A stretch of 24,227 bases of DNA from contig QAXH01001435.1 in the NCBI GenBank assembly GCA_004335635.1, positions 188 to 24,414 on the forward strand, given 5' to 3'. The notes beneath the pieces are model-generated. The model saw only the letters and a list, made by a program, of their open reading frames with translations. It did no database searches and had not been told where the DNA came from. Origin of the DNA: Chloromonas sp. AAM2 (Eukaryota; Chlorophyta; Chlorophyceae; Chlamydomonadales; Chlamydomonadaceae). Shown in pieces: positions 1 through 11,300 of the stretch; position 1 is the stretch's first letter, and the number at the start of each line of letters is the position of its first letter. Both the position numbers and the translations under genes were made by a program.

Positions 1-56
1 CCATGCGGCTGTGACGGCCCGGTGCACCCACTGTGCTGCTGCTGTACCACCAAACT

Positions 57-250
57 TGAGTAGTTGTCAGTGTCAGTTGAATCAACTCCCAGTTGTAACC
101 CAGTTGAATCTCAGTTGATGCATCCAAGGTTGATTGTCTGTTGTTTCATCTGTCAGTTGATTCAACCAGGTTGATTCAGCTGCAAATCATTCCAGTTGAT
201 TCCAGTTGATCACTATATTGAATCAACCTGGTGGAGTTTCAGTTGATTTA
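57..250. repeat. Cluster of palindromic GTTGAWTCAAC-like motifs
   Basis: About ten copies of a short motif (CAGTTGATT or CAGTTGAAT, and its reverse complement) lie in about 190 bp. Several form the 11-bp palindrome GTTGATTCAAC/GTTGAATCAAC, for example near 76-86, 156-166 and 218-226. The copies are irregularly spaced, so this is not a simple tandem array. It could be part of a longer repeat running off the left edge, or a cluster of dimeric protein-binding sites. No gene is seen next to it. Confidence 0.6.
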
Positions 251-1192
251 CAGCAGAGTCAAAGGGGGGTACTTGTCCGACGTGACCCGCACACTTAGTG
301 ATAGGGTCGACACGATTACATGCATGGTAGTCCTGCCAAAGCACCAAGTACTCAAAGTTTGACAGGTCACAAGCGAGTGTTACGGGCACGCGTCACGCAA
401 CTGTTACAGGCATAAGAAAACAAAAGCACCATATTGTGCCAGGATTGCTGTCACAATAATAGTAACCATCACCTGATGGAGTCGAGAATTGATCATACAC
501 TTGTGCCCCCGTTGTCACGTAAATGCTTAGATTTGATGTGATGACACATCAACCAAGACGCTCTGGTTGCACAGCCTATCGTATACCTTTCTCTCAGGCG
601 TTAGATCAATCACCAACACTGGATGACGGTACGCGCTCTCTCATCCTCGACTGCGCAAAGGAATATGGGCATTGCTCTCACCAGCTCACGGGAGGCCAGT
701 ACTACTGGGCAACTGTTCTATAACAACATGGGCTGCAGTTGGTAAACGACCAAAGCAAGTGGTCTGGCTGTCCCAAGGCGGGTAGCAGCTCTCAAGGCAC
801 AACCTGCCAAAAGCCTGATCTTGATTGTGCCACCCAATTGCTTGCGTGCGATACCAGTCTCTGACATGACCAGAGCCAGATAACACATTCAAGCGGACCA
901 TTGCCATCCAGTGCCATGGACAGCCGCACACCCCAAGCAAGCCGAGAGGCAGTGGAACTCAAGCCACTCCTGCACACCCAGCTCCAATTGCTGAGCCATC
1001 AACACGAGTGGACCAATGTACCATAGGCGTCCATTCACCATGCTTGGCATTGTCGAGTTGGTTGGGCCATTATTGAGCGATCCACTTTTTGGGGGCCAAG
1101 GCACTCCTGCTGGTCCGCACAACAACAGGTCATAGATCTCAATGGACCAATGTGCCATGGATGTTCCTTGTTTGCATCAGAACAGCCAAAAA
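251..1192. other. Non-coding stretch, no gene seen
   Basis: Open frames here are short and lie on both strands without recognisable motifs. A weakly repeated block is visible: the segment around 960-1030 (CACTCCTGC followed by TGGACCAATGT) recurs in diverged form around 1098-1160. It looks like old repeat-derived intergenic DNA. Confidence 0.4.
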
Positions 1193-1350
1193 GTTTGCCA
1201 GTTCTCGGTGTGAAGAGTTTGGTAGAGATTGCCAGAGGCTGTGTCGTGAGCACCTGATTGGTATACTTTGTGTTAGGACCTGTGACGCCAACCCTGAGAG
1301 TGTTCTGTGTGTGCCACTGCTTCACAATAATTGTCCCAGAACTGGCAAAC
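1193..1350. mobile_element. MITE-like element, copy 1
   Basis: A 158-bp segment is bounded by a perfect 13-bp terminal inverted repeat. It starts GTTTGCCAGTTCT at 1193-1205 and ends with the reverse complement at 1338-1350. Allowing a small gap in the left arm, the repeat extends further inward (TGTGAAG left, CTTCACA right). The right terminus closely matches the arms of a second inverted-repeat structure at 9576-9642. There is no coding capacity and no clear target-site duplication; both copies have an A-rich left flank. This is consistent with a short non-autonomous DNA transposon family. Confidence 0.55.
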
Positions 1351-1789
1351 ATCCTGCCTAAGTCTCCACCTTCAGCATGCTTCTAAACCCTTGTGACTGG
1401 TTGAGGGAAAATGGGAGCACATAACAATGAGGGCGCAATGGCATATGTTGTGTGTGTTCATAGTGGCTAACGGCCTGCCTTCACAACCAGCATGACCCGC
1501 ATGGAGGCGTTCCAGCAATAATGCAAACTCACAATGAGAAGTAGCTATGCCTGCAACCACTGCACATGAAGGCCATGGCATGGCAAGTGTTCCTCTGTAA
1601 CTAACTCTCCGACTGGCAATCAAAACACTGGTATGTGACCGATTAGGCGTCTGCCCCTGGAACAACTCCATCACAGCCGATGACAGCGAGCTGGGTGCCA
1701 AGAGGCTGGAGACGTCCTTACAGCCGGCTTGATGGCACAGACCGGTAATCATTGTGAAAGGCATGCTGCACTCACACTCCTGAGCTTGC
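1351..1789. other. Region downstream of UBC12 (3' UTR and intergenic)
   Basis: This stretch lies 3' of the UBC12 stop codon on the minus strand. A TGTAA pentamer, the usual chlorophyte polyadenylation signal, occurs on the minus strand at 1722-1718, about 70 nt after the stop. A long minus-strand open frame also crosses the region but overlaps UBC12 exons and introns in another frame and has no family resemblance. Confidence 0.4.
1718..1722 (-). terminator. Possible TGTAA polyadenylation signal of UBC12
   Basis: TGTAA on the minus strand, about 70 nt downstream of the UBC12 stop codon, fits the chlorophyte poly(A) signal in sequence and distance. No TGTAA was found by eye downstream of the AP2 or cyclase genes in this window, so the match could be chance. 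Confidence 0.3.
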
Positions 1790-3378
1790 TCATGCAGGGC
1801 AGGGCGGGAAGTACTGGTTCTGGATGTGTGCACCGCTGACAATACTCCTCTGCAGGCACACAGTACGCACAGCAAATCCACGTTTTGAATCCTCCTGAAT
1901 AGCACAGCAGCGTCTGCTGATTCCCTCGTACCTGGCCTGGCAGCTCTGCGCCAGACCACTGTGTAGAACACAGCCCTGTCTAACCGTGTTGCCTGGCAAT
2001 GCTGTTCCACGCCCAACCTGGTCGCTTTGCCTGCTGTCCAGCGCCACCCACCTGAACATAGGTCTCAAATGTCCTCCGGTTGTCGGAGAACATCTGCGCC
2101 GCCTCCTTGTTCAGTGGATCATCGGGGTTCGGATCCTGCAAGGTGCCACTTGGGCAAGCAGTTCAGCTGCAGTGCGCTTGCTGCCATTCCCAGCAACATT
2201 AGTACAAACAACTTGTGTGCAACGTGGTGCACGGTTGCTGATCATTACAACAATCATTACTTTAGAGTGCAGAGTTGGCTGGCAGCTCGCACTGGGCTGT
2301 TACATGGCAACACATGATGATAGATGTGCAAGGCCGCTCACCAGGAAGAGGAACTGCAGGCCATAAATGACAGATGATATGCTGAGCACAGGCTTCCAAT
2401 CCTCGCGCAAGATGTTGAGGCAAATTTTGCCTTCCAAATCAATATTTGGGTGGAACACCTGCAGAGCAACATGCCATATGTCAAATAAGGTTTTTAATGC
2501 TGCAGTTGAGATTATGGCTACATGTGAAGGCAGTAGCTGTCATCCATCAGCACTGGACGAATTTCTTAGCGGGTGCAGAATTTGGCTCACCTTGGTCTTG
2601 CAGAGCACTTTGGGAGCATCATGCGGGTAGCCACTGCCTATGTTAAAGTCGAACAGAAATTTCCCGCCCCTGCAGAGTGATGCGAAAAGGCCCATAAAGA
2701 CATGGAGCATGCAACACCGAGCACTGGATGCCATGTCCGCAGGCTGCTTGAAATTGCATGCCGCCACATGCCCCACATCATGAACAGTATCTCACTTGTA
2801 GATGCCCTCATCTGGACGAATGGTAATCTCAAAATGCAGCAGCTTTTCGCGTCCTTCTGGAAAGTTGATGGTGATGTTAGGCGGCAAGGACAACTCAGCA
2901 AAATCTGCAGTGTCAGTGAAAGCGCAGAAACCAAGCAGGCTGTGATCTCTTTTAACTCTGCTGCACAGTTAGCATGCCTGCGGCGACAACATACGCATGG
3001 AAATGGACGCCATCTGGGTGCAAGCAGGCACGCCGGCCAAGGAGGATCAGGGTTAGCATACTACAGTGGACGGACAGGTAGGTGGTGCTGGTCAGGGTCG
3101 GGCAGGGAACGCTCATGTAACACAACGGGCCATGAGCGGTTTGAGGTTGGGGTGATCTGCATGCTGCGCGCGCTCGAACCTTTCTGCAGCCGGAGCTCGC
3201 AAGCTGCGAGCTTGACCCCCTTTGCACCTCCATCATCTGCGCCCTCGGTCTTCTTGGCCTTGTCCTTAACTGCACGCCGGTGTGAACACGCAAAACGTTG
3301 GTCCCGCGTAGCGCACCCCGGACGTCAGGGTGCAGGCATCACACTTCAGGCAAGCCCACCTGTAAAAAGCTTAATCAT
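1790..3378 (-). CDS. UBC12: NEDD8-conjugating enzyme E2 (UBC12)
   Basis: This E2 accepts NEDD8 from the NAE1-UBA3 E1 enzyme as a thioester and passes it to cullins, which activates cullin-RING ubiquitin ligases. Seven minus-strand exons (3378-3360, 3269-3180, 2904-2796, 2669-2591, 2458-2342, 2135-2052, 1849-1790) join with GT-AG introns of 90-275 nt into 558 nt, or 185 aa, close to the family's usual 183 aa. The protein starts MIKLFTVKDK, like the E1-docking peptide of animal and plant UBC12. The HPN motif is at residues 102-104 and the catalytic Cys at 112 ([15 protein letters not shown]), one position from Cys111 of the human enzyme. The GYPHDAPKV and [13 protein letters not shown] blocks are also characteristic. 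The C-terminal 20 residues (last exon) diverge, ending YFPPCPA. All key residues are intact. The start ATG is fixed by the MIKLF motif. Confidence 0.95.
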
Positions 3379-4259
3379 CGCTGCGCAAGGACTGCCCAGC
3401 TGGGTCTGTTTTTACGCTCCCTTGACAGAAACCCAGGAACCTGGTCCAGATGCCGAAGTGCAAGGTAACTAGCGCAGTTCAAACAGTAGGTTCTTGCGTT
3501 CCTCTAGTATGGATATTAGGGCCTCAAGCTCAAGCTGTCGACATCACGCTGAGCCCTATTAGCTCTGTCAGTAGGTGCAGGGTGTGCACAGTGCCGTCTA
3601 TTGTTGGGAGTGAGCCCGCAACTGGGCCCAACGAAGTTAGTTAAGGTTTTTGACGCCAGGGTTTCAACAACGCAACTCTTTTGACACGCGCAGACGTATG
3701 CCCCTGCTAATTCAGGTGCCCACGACAACAGCGCTTTAAGGATCAATCAGTAAGCAATCTCGTTGCGCGCAAGAACCGCCAGGCCTAACCCAAAACAACA
3801 GCGCCACAGAGCTGGAAGCTCACTAAGCTGCAGCTCAAAGCTGCTCCAGTCGGTAAGGTTTGAAAGTGGGACGGTCTGCGATGACTCAAATTTCGGTCCC
3901 TCTCCCGCTCACCCCACCTCACAGAACACTGACTGGTGTGACGCACCAACCAAGACGCTCACTCTTGTCACCTCAGCATGGTTCCAGCACTCTCCCGCAG
4001 GCACGGTGACTGCACCGTTGCACCCTCCTTCCCCGCCTGACCAGCCCAGCTGACGACTGCCCTCTCACTCAACCATCACCCTCTCCCTGACTCCTGGCTT
4101 TATGCCGAAATCCTTTTGAACCAAAGCTCGCAGCTGCGGCACTCTGCTCTTGTCGGAAGGGTTATTTGCAGCCGCTTGTGAACAAAGCGTTTGGCCTGAT
4201 CTTGCATTGCAGGTCGAGAATTCGGGGCTGGCCTGTGAGGTCTTGTGTCTCAGCCGATC
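3379..4259. promoter_or_regulatory. Divergent intergenic region between UBC12 and the AP2 gene
   Basis: The 881 bp between the two divergent start codons must hold both promoters and both 5' UTRs. No clear TATA box was identified on either strand. A TTGCATTGCAG acceptor-like sequence ending at 4212, 48 nt before the AP2 start codon, suggests an intron in the AP2 5' UTR. The open frames here are short and show no family motifs. Confidence 0.45.
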
Positions 4260-7200
4260 ATGGACGCATCCAATCAGCAGTATGTGGATGCGGGAACCCT
4301 TCAGGACCAAGGCATGCATGGGATGGATGCTGCTGCCATTGCTGCTGCCGCCCAGCAGCTTGAGGCCATCCATGCAGCCCTTCAGCAAGCAGGAACCTCA
4401 ATGCACAGCAATGATCAGGTAATCAACAGGCCTTCTTTCAGGTCTATGCATCTGGCCTTGGAATCCTAGCCAAGGTTTGACCATTGATACCAACTGTGCT
4501 TGCGGCAGATGACTGTTGCGGCCTTGGAGCACCTTCACGCCACCAAGCCTGAAGACTATCTTGCTCATCTGGCTGTCGTCAACGCGGTGGCCGCTAGCGC
4601 AGCAGAGAACGCTGGTGTGAACGGCCATCAGCACCTGCAGCTAGTGGACATGCAAAACGATATGGATGGGCAAGACCCTTCGCAGGGCGGGGACAAGCCA
4701 CTGACCTCCCGCTTCAGGTGCATGCAGTTCTGGGCAGGGTGGCACATTGCGCAGTGCTCCCATTCTTTTTCCGCCTGAAGTTAAGACATGACTTGCTAAG
4801 TCGGCACACGCAATCCAGCAAGGAGTTACAAGACCTTGGAAAGCAGTGGTTGAGGCCAGGCAGCGTTGATGTTTATGTGCGAGATGCCAAGCACGCGAAT
4901 GTTTCTGCCAACATGCTACGGATTATGTGTTCCGGTCAATTACGGCCTGCTGCTCATTATGCCAGTCTGGAAACAAAGACATGTGTCATCACTGTGTTGG
5001 ACACCTCTCTGTGGTAACGAGTCACTTTGCTCTTGAGAGTCACGATAAGCTGCATTGCAAACAAGTATGACCTGTGCAAATGAGATCAAGCAGGTGATGT
5101 GTATGTCACTGCTGGTACTGGTGCAGAGGTGTGTGCTGGAACAAGAAAAACCGCCGCTGGCAAGCTGCCATCAACAGCAGCGGCAAGTACATCTACCTCG
5201 GGTCGTTCGTGCAGGTGAGAGCACCGGTCTGAGCGTAGTGCACAAATCACCTGGCTCGGATGCACCATAGCAGGTTGGGTGGGAAGCACTGGTTACACAT
5301 AGTCAAGCTGTGGCAAGAGGTTTGGCTACAACACTCAAAGAGTTGCAGATTTAGACCTGGCACTGACAAGTGTGTCTGCCGTTGTGCGCACTACCCAGAT
5401 GCCCGTCCTGGCAGAGCACGTCAGATGCAGCATGTATCCTTGACCCTCTGTTTGCCAGGCTTGTTCGTTTGCTGTGCGCTCTGCACCTTCAGGAAGAAGA
5501 AGCAGCTCGTGCCTTTGACAAGGCTGCCATTCGGTTGCGCGGTAACCGTGCCAAGCTCAACTACTCCCTGTCAGACTATGTGGACGACGCGGGAAACCTC
5601 GTGGACGACCCCAGGCTGTCAGTGAGTGCAAGGACCCGTGTCATGTCTAGGATTGAGCTGCAGTTGTAGCTGCTAGGCCACAGACAGACGTATGCAAAGT
5701 GTGCACGCATTTCAATGAAGGGCAACAGCACAACTGTGGGAGTTTAGTCGGTCAACGCAGTGGTTGGTATCAGACATATGCCAAGTCAGTGTCAGCAGTG
5801 GGCTCTGGTTGCTGGAGACTGCTGTCGCCATGCTCAGCACATGCTGAGTTCAGGTAGTTGATGTTTGATCACCGTCATGGCTACCACTGCTGACATGGCT
5901 TGTCTAGAGAGTATTGGCTGCATATATACTGTCACCTTGGCACTACCGCACAGGCTCATCTTCAGAACGTGTTGGGCAAGGAGGGCGGCAAGGGCAGCAA
6001 AGGGGGGGCCTTGGACGCACCTGAGGTGCACGCCAGCCTGCTGGCAGCTCCTGTCAACCAACAGAACATGATGTACGGCCAGAACCTTGCGCAAGTGCGA
6101 GCCTGCATGGTGAGTAGGATGTTCTGTGGTGGTTGCTGTCATGGGCTTGGGCTATGCTCAGTTTGCAGCACACAGCCTCACCTTGGCTGGCATGGCTCCT
6201 GAAGAGTCACTGGGCCTGGCGCTTCACGGAGTGAGGTAGCACACTGGGCTCGAGGAACCAGCTGACACCTCAGCTCAGATGCGCTGACCTTTCTTTGCTC
6301 ATGCCATGCTGTGCAGCACATTCTTGGACAGGGCAAGTCGCCCCACTACCCGTACAGTGGCGCACAGAAGCAGGCCTATGGTGTCCTGGACGTTCCTGAT
6401 GGCTGCTCACTCGTGGCGCACATCGTAGGCGATGAGGAAGCGTTTGCAGTCCTCTACATGTGCGTAATACCCCCAGGAGTGCTGATGGTAGTTTTGTTTG
6501 TGTCAGGGCAATCTCACAGACGCACATCTATCAGTTCATGGGCTGTGAGCACTCTGTACTTTTGCAGCAAGTACATCAGCAATGCGATCCATTGTCAGTG
6601 GTTGTTGTGGACTGCGACTGCAGGCATGTTGCCTGCTGCGTGCGTACAGTAGTTTGGCTTGCTCTAATGAGCTTGTGTGTTCATTTTGTTTCGTCTCTGT
6701 GCAGTGGTCCACACGTTCCACAAGGCGGACTAGGTGCTCTGGTGTGGGACGGCAGTGGTGCCATCGACCTGGGCGTGTTCGAGACGGACAAGGACGCACG
6801 CAACGCCGCCGGTGCTGTGCTCAAGCTCGCCATGTTCCACAAGCACACCCTCACATCAGCGCTGTCTGCCACATCAGAGCAGAACGCAGCACAGCAGCAG
6901 GCTACAGCGGCTGGATTAGCACAGTACGGCATGTTGCTGGGTGGGACAGGCGCAGAACAGGCGGGCTCAGACGGAGATGCTGCGGCCATGGCTGCCGCTG
7001 CGGCTGCTGCCGCAAGTGACCCCAATGCACTCGCACAGCAGCTGGGACTGGTTGCCAACCTGGCCATGCCGCAAGGGCTGGACCCATCTCAGCAGAACCA
7101 GTACAAGGACCTGTTTTCATGGCTGGCAAGTGCGGCGCCACGCGCGGGCAAGGGAGACGAGGCGCAGGACTTGGGGGCCCAGGGTGATGGCGCAGCGGGA

Positions 7201-7440
7201 CACCAACACACAGAGGCAGAGGTGGCTGGGGCAGAAGCCATGGCAGCCATGATGATGTCAGTCCACGGCGGACTCAAGAACTTGCGAGACGAGGAGCATG
7301 ACGCGGATGAGGGGGGTGGCAAGCGCAGTCGCAATGATGATGGCATGGCGCAGATGAAGAACCTCAGCGGGTTCAAACTCCAAGACGTGATGAAGTCGCT
7401 GTTTGACCCCAGCCAGCAGGCGCAGCAAGGCAACAACTGA
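4260..7440 (+). CDS. AP2/ERF-type DNA-binding protein, probable transcription factor
   Basis: Seven exons (4260-4418, 4509-4717, 5127-5214, 5493-5621, 5966-6109, 6317-6459, 6705-7440) give 1608 nt, about 535 aa. One complete AP2 domain spans residues about 120-180. It has RGVCWNKKNRRWQAAI for the first strands, YIYLGSF for the third strand, and the amphipathic helix EEEAARAFDKAAIRLRG followed by AKLNY. The domain is built from exons 2-4, with an intron inside the RGV codon run. The N-terminus is rich in Ala and Gln. The C-terminal exon has an Ala run (6976-7016), a Lys/Arg cluster KRSRN that may be a nuclear signal, and ends QAQQGNN. A possible degenerate second AP2-like fold is at residues 301-336. 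Exon 5 could instead end at 6094, which removes five residues. One AP2 domain suggests an ERF- or AP2-like regulator; its targets cannot be read from the sequence. Confidence 0.9.
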
Positions 7441-8339
7441 GGCGTAGCGCAGGGCGTCGGCATGTGAGAGGATTTGGGAGCATTTGTGGTGAGGGCCGTC
7501 CTGCAGGCAAAGCTGGCATAATAGCCCAGCAGGGACCCTGCGATGGTACCAAACAAGTTGGGTTTTGCATGTGTGCATTTTCTTGTCATTGTAGGACGTG
7601 TTCATTGACAAACATTGCTTCTCGCAACAAAGCAGGCGATTGCCGTATCTCACGTCTTGAACGCTCGGAGTTGGGGGTTCTTGGCTCAGAGGGTGGCTGT
7701 GGCATTGACGACGTTCAGCGTGTAGTCAGCTTTTGATATCACTTCTGTCATCATGTACAGTTTGGGGCCTCAGAAGGAGCATTGAAGCCACTATGAACGC
7801 TAGCCTGGCAGACCTTCGGTTTGATTATATCTGTCATGCACTGTTGTTTGTGCCCTTACACATCCCATGGAAACAATCAATCGCGTTACATGAACCTGGG
7901 AGGCAGTTGCCGTAGGTCAGCTCATGCCCTACAACAACAAGGCTATCCTTGTGTCATGTCTGCATCCTTGAGTTGGGTGAGAGGGACGGCGTGCAGCAGT
8001 TTTCACAGTAGTCCTGGCCCCTGTGGCGGCCACCCAACCGAGCGCCTTCCGACAGCGCCTCCTTAGCAAGTCGTCTGAAAATCCACAGCATCACTAGGAG
8101 CACACCACGTAATCAACGCAGTCACTGAGGAGGGACTAGTTGAAGGGTAGTCACCACTCACTGGTGGAAACTTGGCATGTTGCGCCCAGCAAGCGGTTTG
8201 TCACACGGTGGGGGGAATGGGGAAAGGGGGGTCATTTCACTGGACCGTCTTTGCCTTTATTACCACGCAGGGAGTGGATTCATGATAACCCAGGGAGTAA
8301 ACCGCAGATGTCACCCCACGTCAACTGTCATAACTGTCA
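7441..8339. other. Intergenic: AP2 gene 3' UTR and cyclase upstream region
   Basis: About 900 bp separate two genes on the same strand. No TGTAA signal was seen after the AP2 stop; a TGTAG variant occurs at 7590-7594. No clear promoter element was identified. An additional 5' exon of the cyclase could lie here, since an acceptor-like ACCGCAG precedes 8308, but no donor or motif proves it. Confidence 0.35.
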
Positions 8340-11300
8340 ATGCGAATCCGGTCCGGACATGTGCTGCCTGACGTCTTGTCTGCCGCCCAAGGTGCATCGT
8401 ACAGTGGGCTGAAAATAGACCGCCAGGCTGAGTCAGTGAGCCAACTGTCATCGGCGATGGACGATGAACTCGCCCTGGCGGCACGCCAGGGCAAAAGCAT
8501 CACCGCCAAGTCAGCAAGGAAGAAACTTATTGAATCACTGAAAGGTTTCCGACGGGCGTTTAAGCGAGTTGTAGGCCAGCAATCCTCGGACCATACGGCC
8601 ATTGGCTCCTCCGGACTGCTCAATGCATGCACAACAAGTAAGTGAATGCGTATGATGCCATGTCACGTACACTGTGCTCCGGGCATCATCAGGTACGGCA
8701 ATTGAAAAACCATTGCCCGCATTTTCCCCCGCAGATGGATCCGAGGTAGAGGCGATCGTTATGCCCACAGCATTGTCCGTGAACGAAAGGAATGATCCTT
8801 GCGTGCCTGCACACTCGGCTCGGAGCAAAGGCGCCTTGAGAGTGTCCTTCTCAAATATGTTACATGCTTCACCGCAAGAGTCAGCATGGTCAGCAACCCG
8901 CATGAGCGACCTGACTGGACGGCAGTCCCTAATCAGCGCTGTATCCAAGCCTTCTGGAAGTCCCGTTAACCCCCATACCATTCCAAGGACGCCAGCTGCA
9001 GATGCTGCTACTTGGGCGGTGGGAAAAACAGCACCTCAGGGGCAGGCCGACACTGGCTCTTGCATACAAGCAGAGCAGCAGCAGAAGCATCAAGATCTTG
9101 GAGCTTCTTGGGTGCATGAGCCCTTGTTGGACGACAGCCAAGAAGTGCAAGCACTGGTGAACAAGTGCACGTTGCTCACCTCCTGGGCAGACGCAGGTGC
9201 GTGGAAAAAAAAACGTGGCATTTCTGGTTTTGCATCAATACGGTCTCGCATACATGCGGCCGATTCATCAAGCACACTCGGCCAGTGCCTCAAAAACCTT
9301 TACCAGCTTGGTTGCTGGAAGCCGCTGTTCAATTGCTGTTGTCATGCACTGGCGTACAGGCAACGTGCCAACTGTGTCTGCACGGTCTCTGCACATATCC
9401 CTGGCCGCGCTGACCTCCGCTGTGGTGGTCGCTCGGCTCGTCACTCAATGGACGGTGGACCCAGAGGTGGCCCCACACTCACCCTGCCATCACACCCACA
9501 CCACCGCAGCACCAGGTACGAGCAGCTAGCTGCAGGGTTCAGAATGGTATCACAACAATCACCATCAGCAAGAAAGTTTGCCATTTCTGGGACAGTTCTT
9601 GCGTCAGTGCAGGACACAAGAATTGTCCCATAACTGGCAAACGACTTAGTCTCTTGAGCACTCGAGTAGCCATGTCCTGAAGCCACGCCGTATAGCTCAG
9701 CGAGCGCTTGTCTAGACCACTAGCACTGATGACTGTCAGCTCAGCCTGTTTCATGGCACTGCCGCACCAGCAGCTGTGCAGGCTACCACACGAAGGGCAC
9801 GCTGTGCCTGCCAGCAAACAATGCATTGCAATGCCACCGGTGGTCCAGCCCTCTACTGTTCGTGATTATGCAACCTCAGGGGCCAGCATCATACTGGCTC
9901 AAACGCCCTCCAACGGCCAGCGGATGTGCAGGCTCACAAGTAGACGCGTGTAGGGAGCTTAGCTGCAGGGGAGCCATACATGACAGCTTAAGAGCAGCAC
10001 TGACTTGTCCTGCTGCGCTGTGCAGGCAGCACAGGGCTGACGCGGCACGAGCTGGTGCAACGCCACCGCCCGCGCCGCGTTGCCAGTACTCTTGCTATCC
10101 GAGCTCTTCGACGGGCCGTCACTACCTCTCTGAATGGCGGTGGCCCAGATGGTGGCAGCGAGGCAACTAACAGCATGCCAGCAGGTGAATCAAACCTGAC
10201 CAACGCAGCTTCCATGCGCAGCAGTTGGCATTCGCCTGCGGAACCAGCAAATGCGCAAGTTGCAGCGCTTGGAGGCACCACTGTCAGCGACAATGATATT
10301 GCCGCCCCCAGTACCAGCATGGCACCCTACGGCGGTGCAAGCACCCCGCCAGCACCCGCATTGTCATCAAGGCGGAGTATCGATGCCAAGCAGACAGCCA
10401 AGCTTTTCCAGATGCTGGCCCAGAGCACAAGGCACATGCGTGTGGCCAACCACCAGCCGTCAACAAACGCCCGGGTGGCGATGCAGCAGCTGTGTGTCAG
10501 CAGCTCTGACATCAGCCAGCCCGTCGACCCTGGTGCAGAAAAGGAGGATGTCAATGTTGGCGAGGACTTGGAGCTTCTGATGGGCCTGCTCTCCCGGCAG
10601 GAGACAGAGCGAGCGGCCTCTCCCACTGCATCCCGCTCCAATATGCTGTACGCCGACCCCAACACACAGGACCACACCAGCACTGTGCGCCGGCGGCGGG
10701 GCCGCGCCCACAGCACAGACTCCCCACCCAAGGGTGTGGGAACGGTCATCCCGACACCACATCATAGGAATAGTATTAGTGCACCGCGCTCCTATGGCCA
10801 AACCCCAGGGGCGCTCGGCAGCGAGCATGCCATCATTGGCAATGGCACAGCGAGTCCAATGGCCACGCTTACACGCACTGTCAGCACGCCAAACCTACAG
10901 GATGGCTGGAGCATGTGGGTCAGCTCAGCCGCTGCTGGAGCCCAGACCAGCGCCAGTGCAGCCCAGCTGCCTTCCCTGCTGAGCCAAGGAACAACTGCAG
11001 CTGTTGGCAACGCACCAGCTGGCGCCACAACCATGGGCAGCACATACAACCACTCTGACAGCATCCCTCAGCACAGCAACCCTCAGCACAGTTTGGGCAG
11101 TTTGTGCTCACCTCAGAGCCACAGCTCTTCCTTGGTATTCAACCGTGCCTCCACGTATGGCCTGAGCGCCAGGGGCAGTGGCATCAGTGGGCTGAGTGGC
11201 CTGAGTGTGCTCAGTGGTTTGTCAGGATTGGAAAACAGCACTCTACCGTCCACACCATTGCCCACAGTGCTAGAGACGGGCCATACCCAAAGCCAGAGTG

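Noticed and set aside
960..1165. Diverged direct repeat of about 135 bp (CACTCCTGC ... TGGACCAATGT)
   Set aside because: Similarity is limited to two short blocks, too weak to call a defined repeat without an alignment score.
1372..2016. Minus-strand open frame of 214 codons
   Set aside because: It overlaps the last two UBC12 exons and an intron in the wrong frame and has no family resemblance. The UBC12 model explains the coding signal.
550..3960. Shared 14-bp word CAACCAAGACGCTC at 550-563 and 3947-3960
   Set aside because: Only two copies with no extended similarity around them. It could be chance.
6317..6652. Extension of AP2 exon 6 through its open frame
   Set aside because: The frame ends without homology. 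The GTGCGT donor at 6460 restores phase with exon 7 and gives the LYIGPHVPQGG junction.
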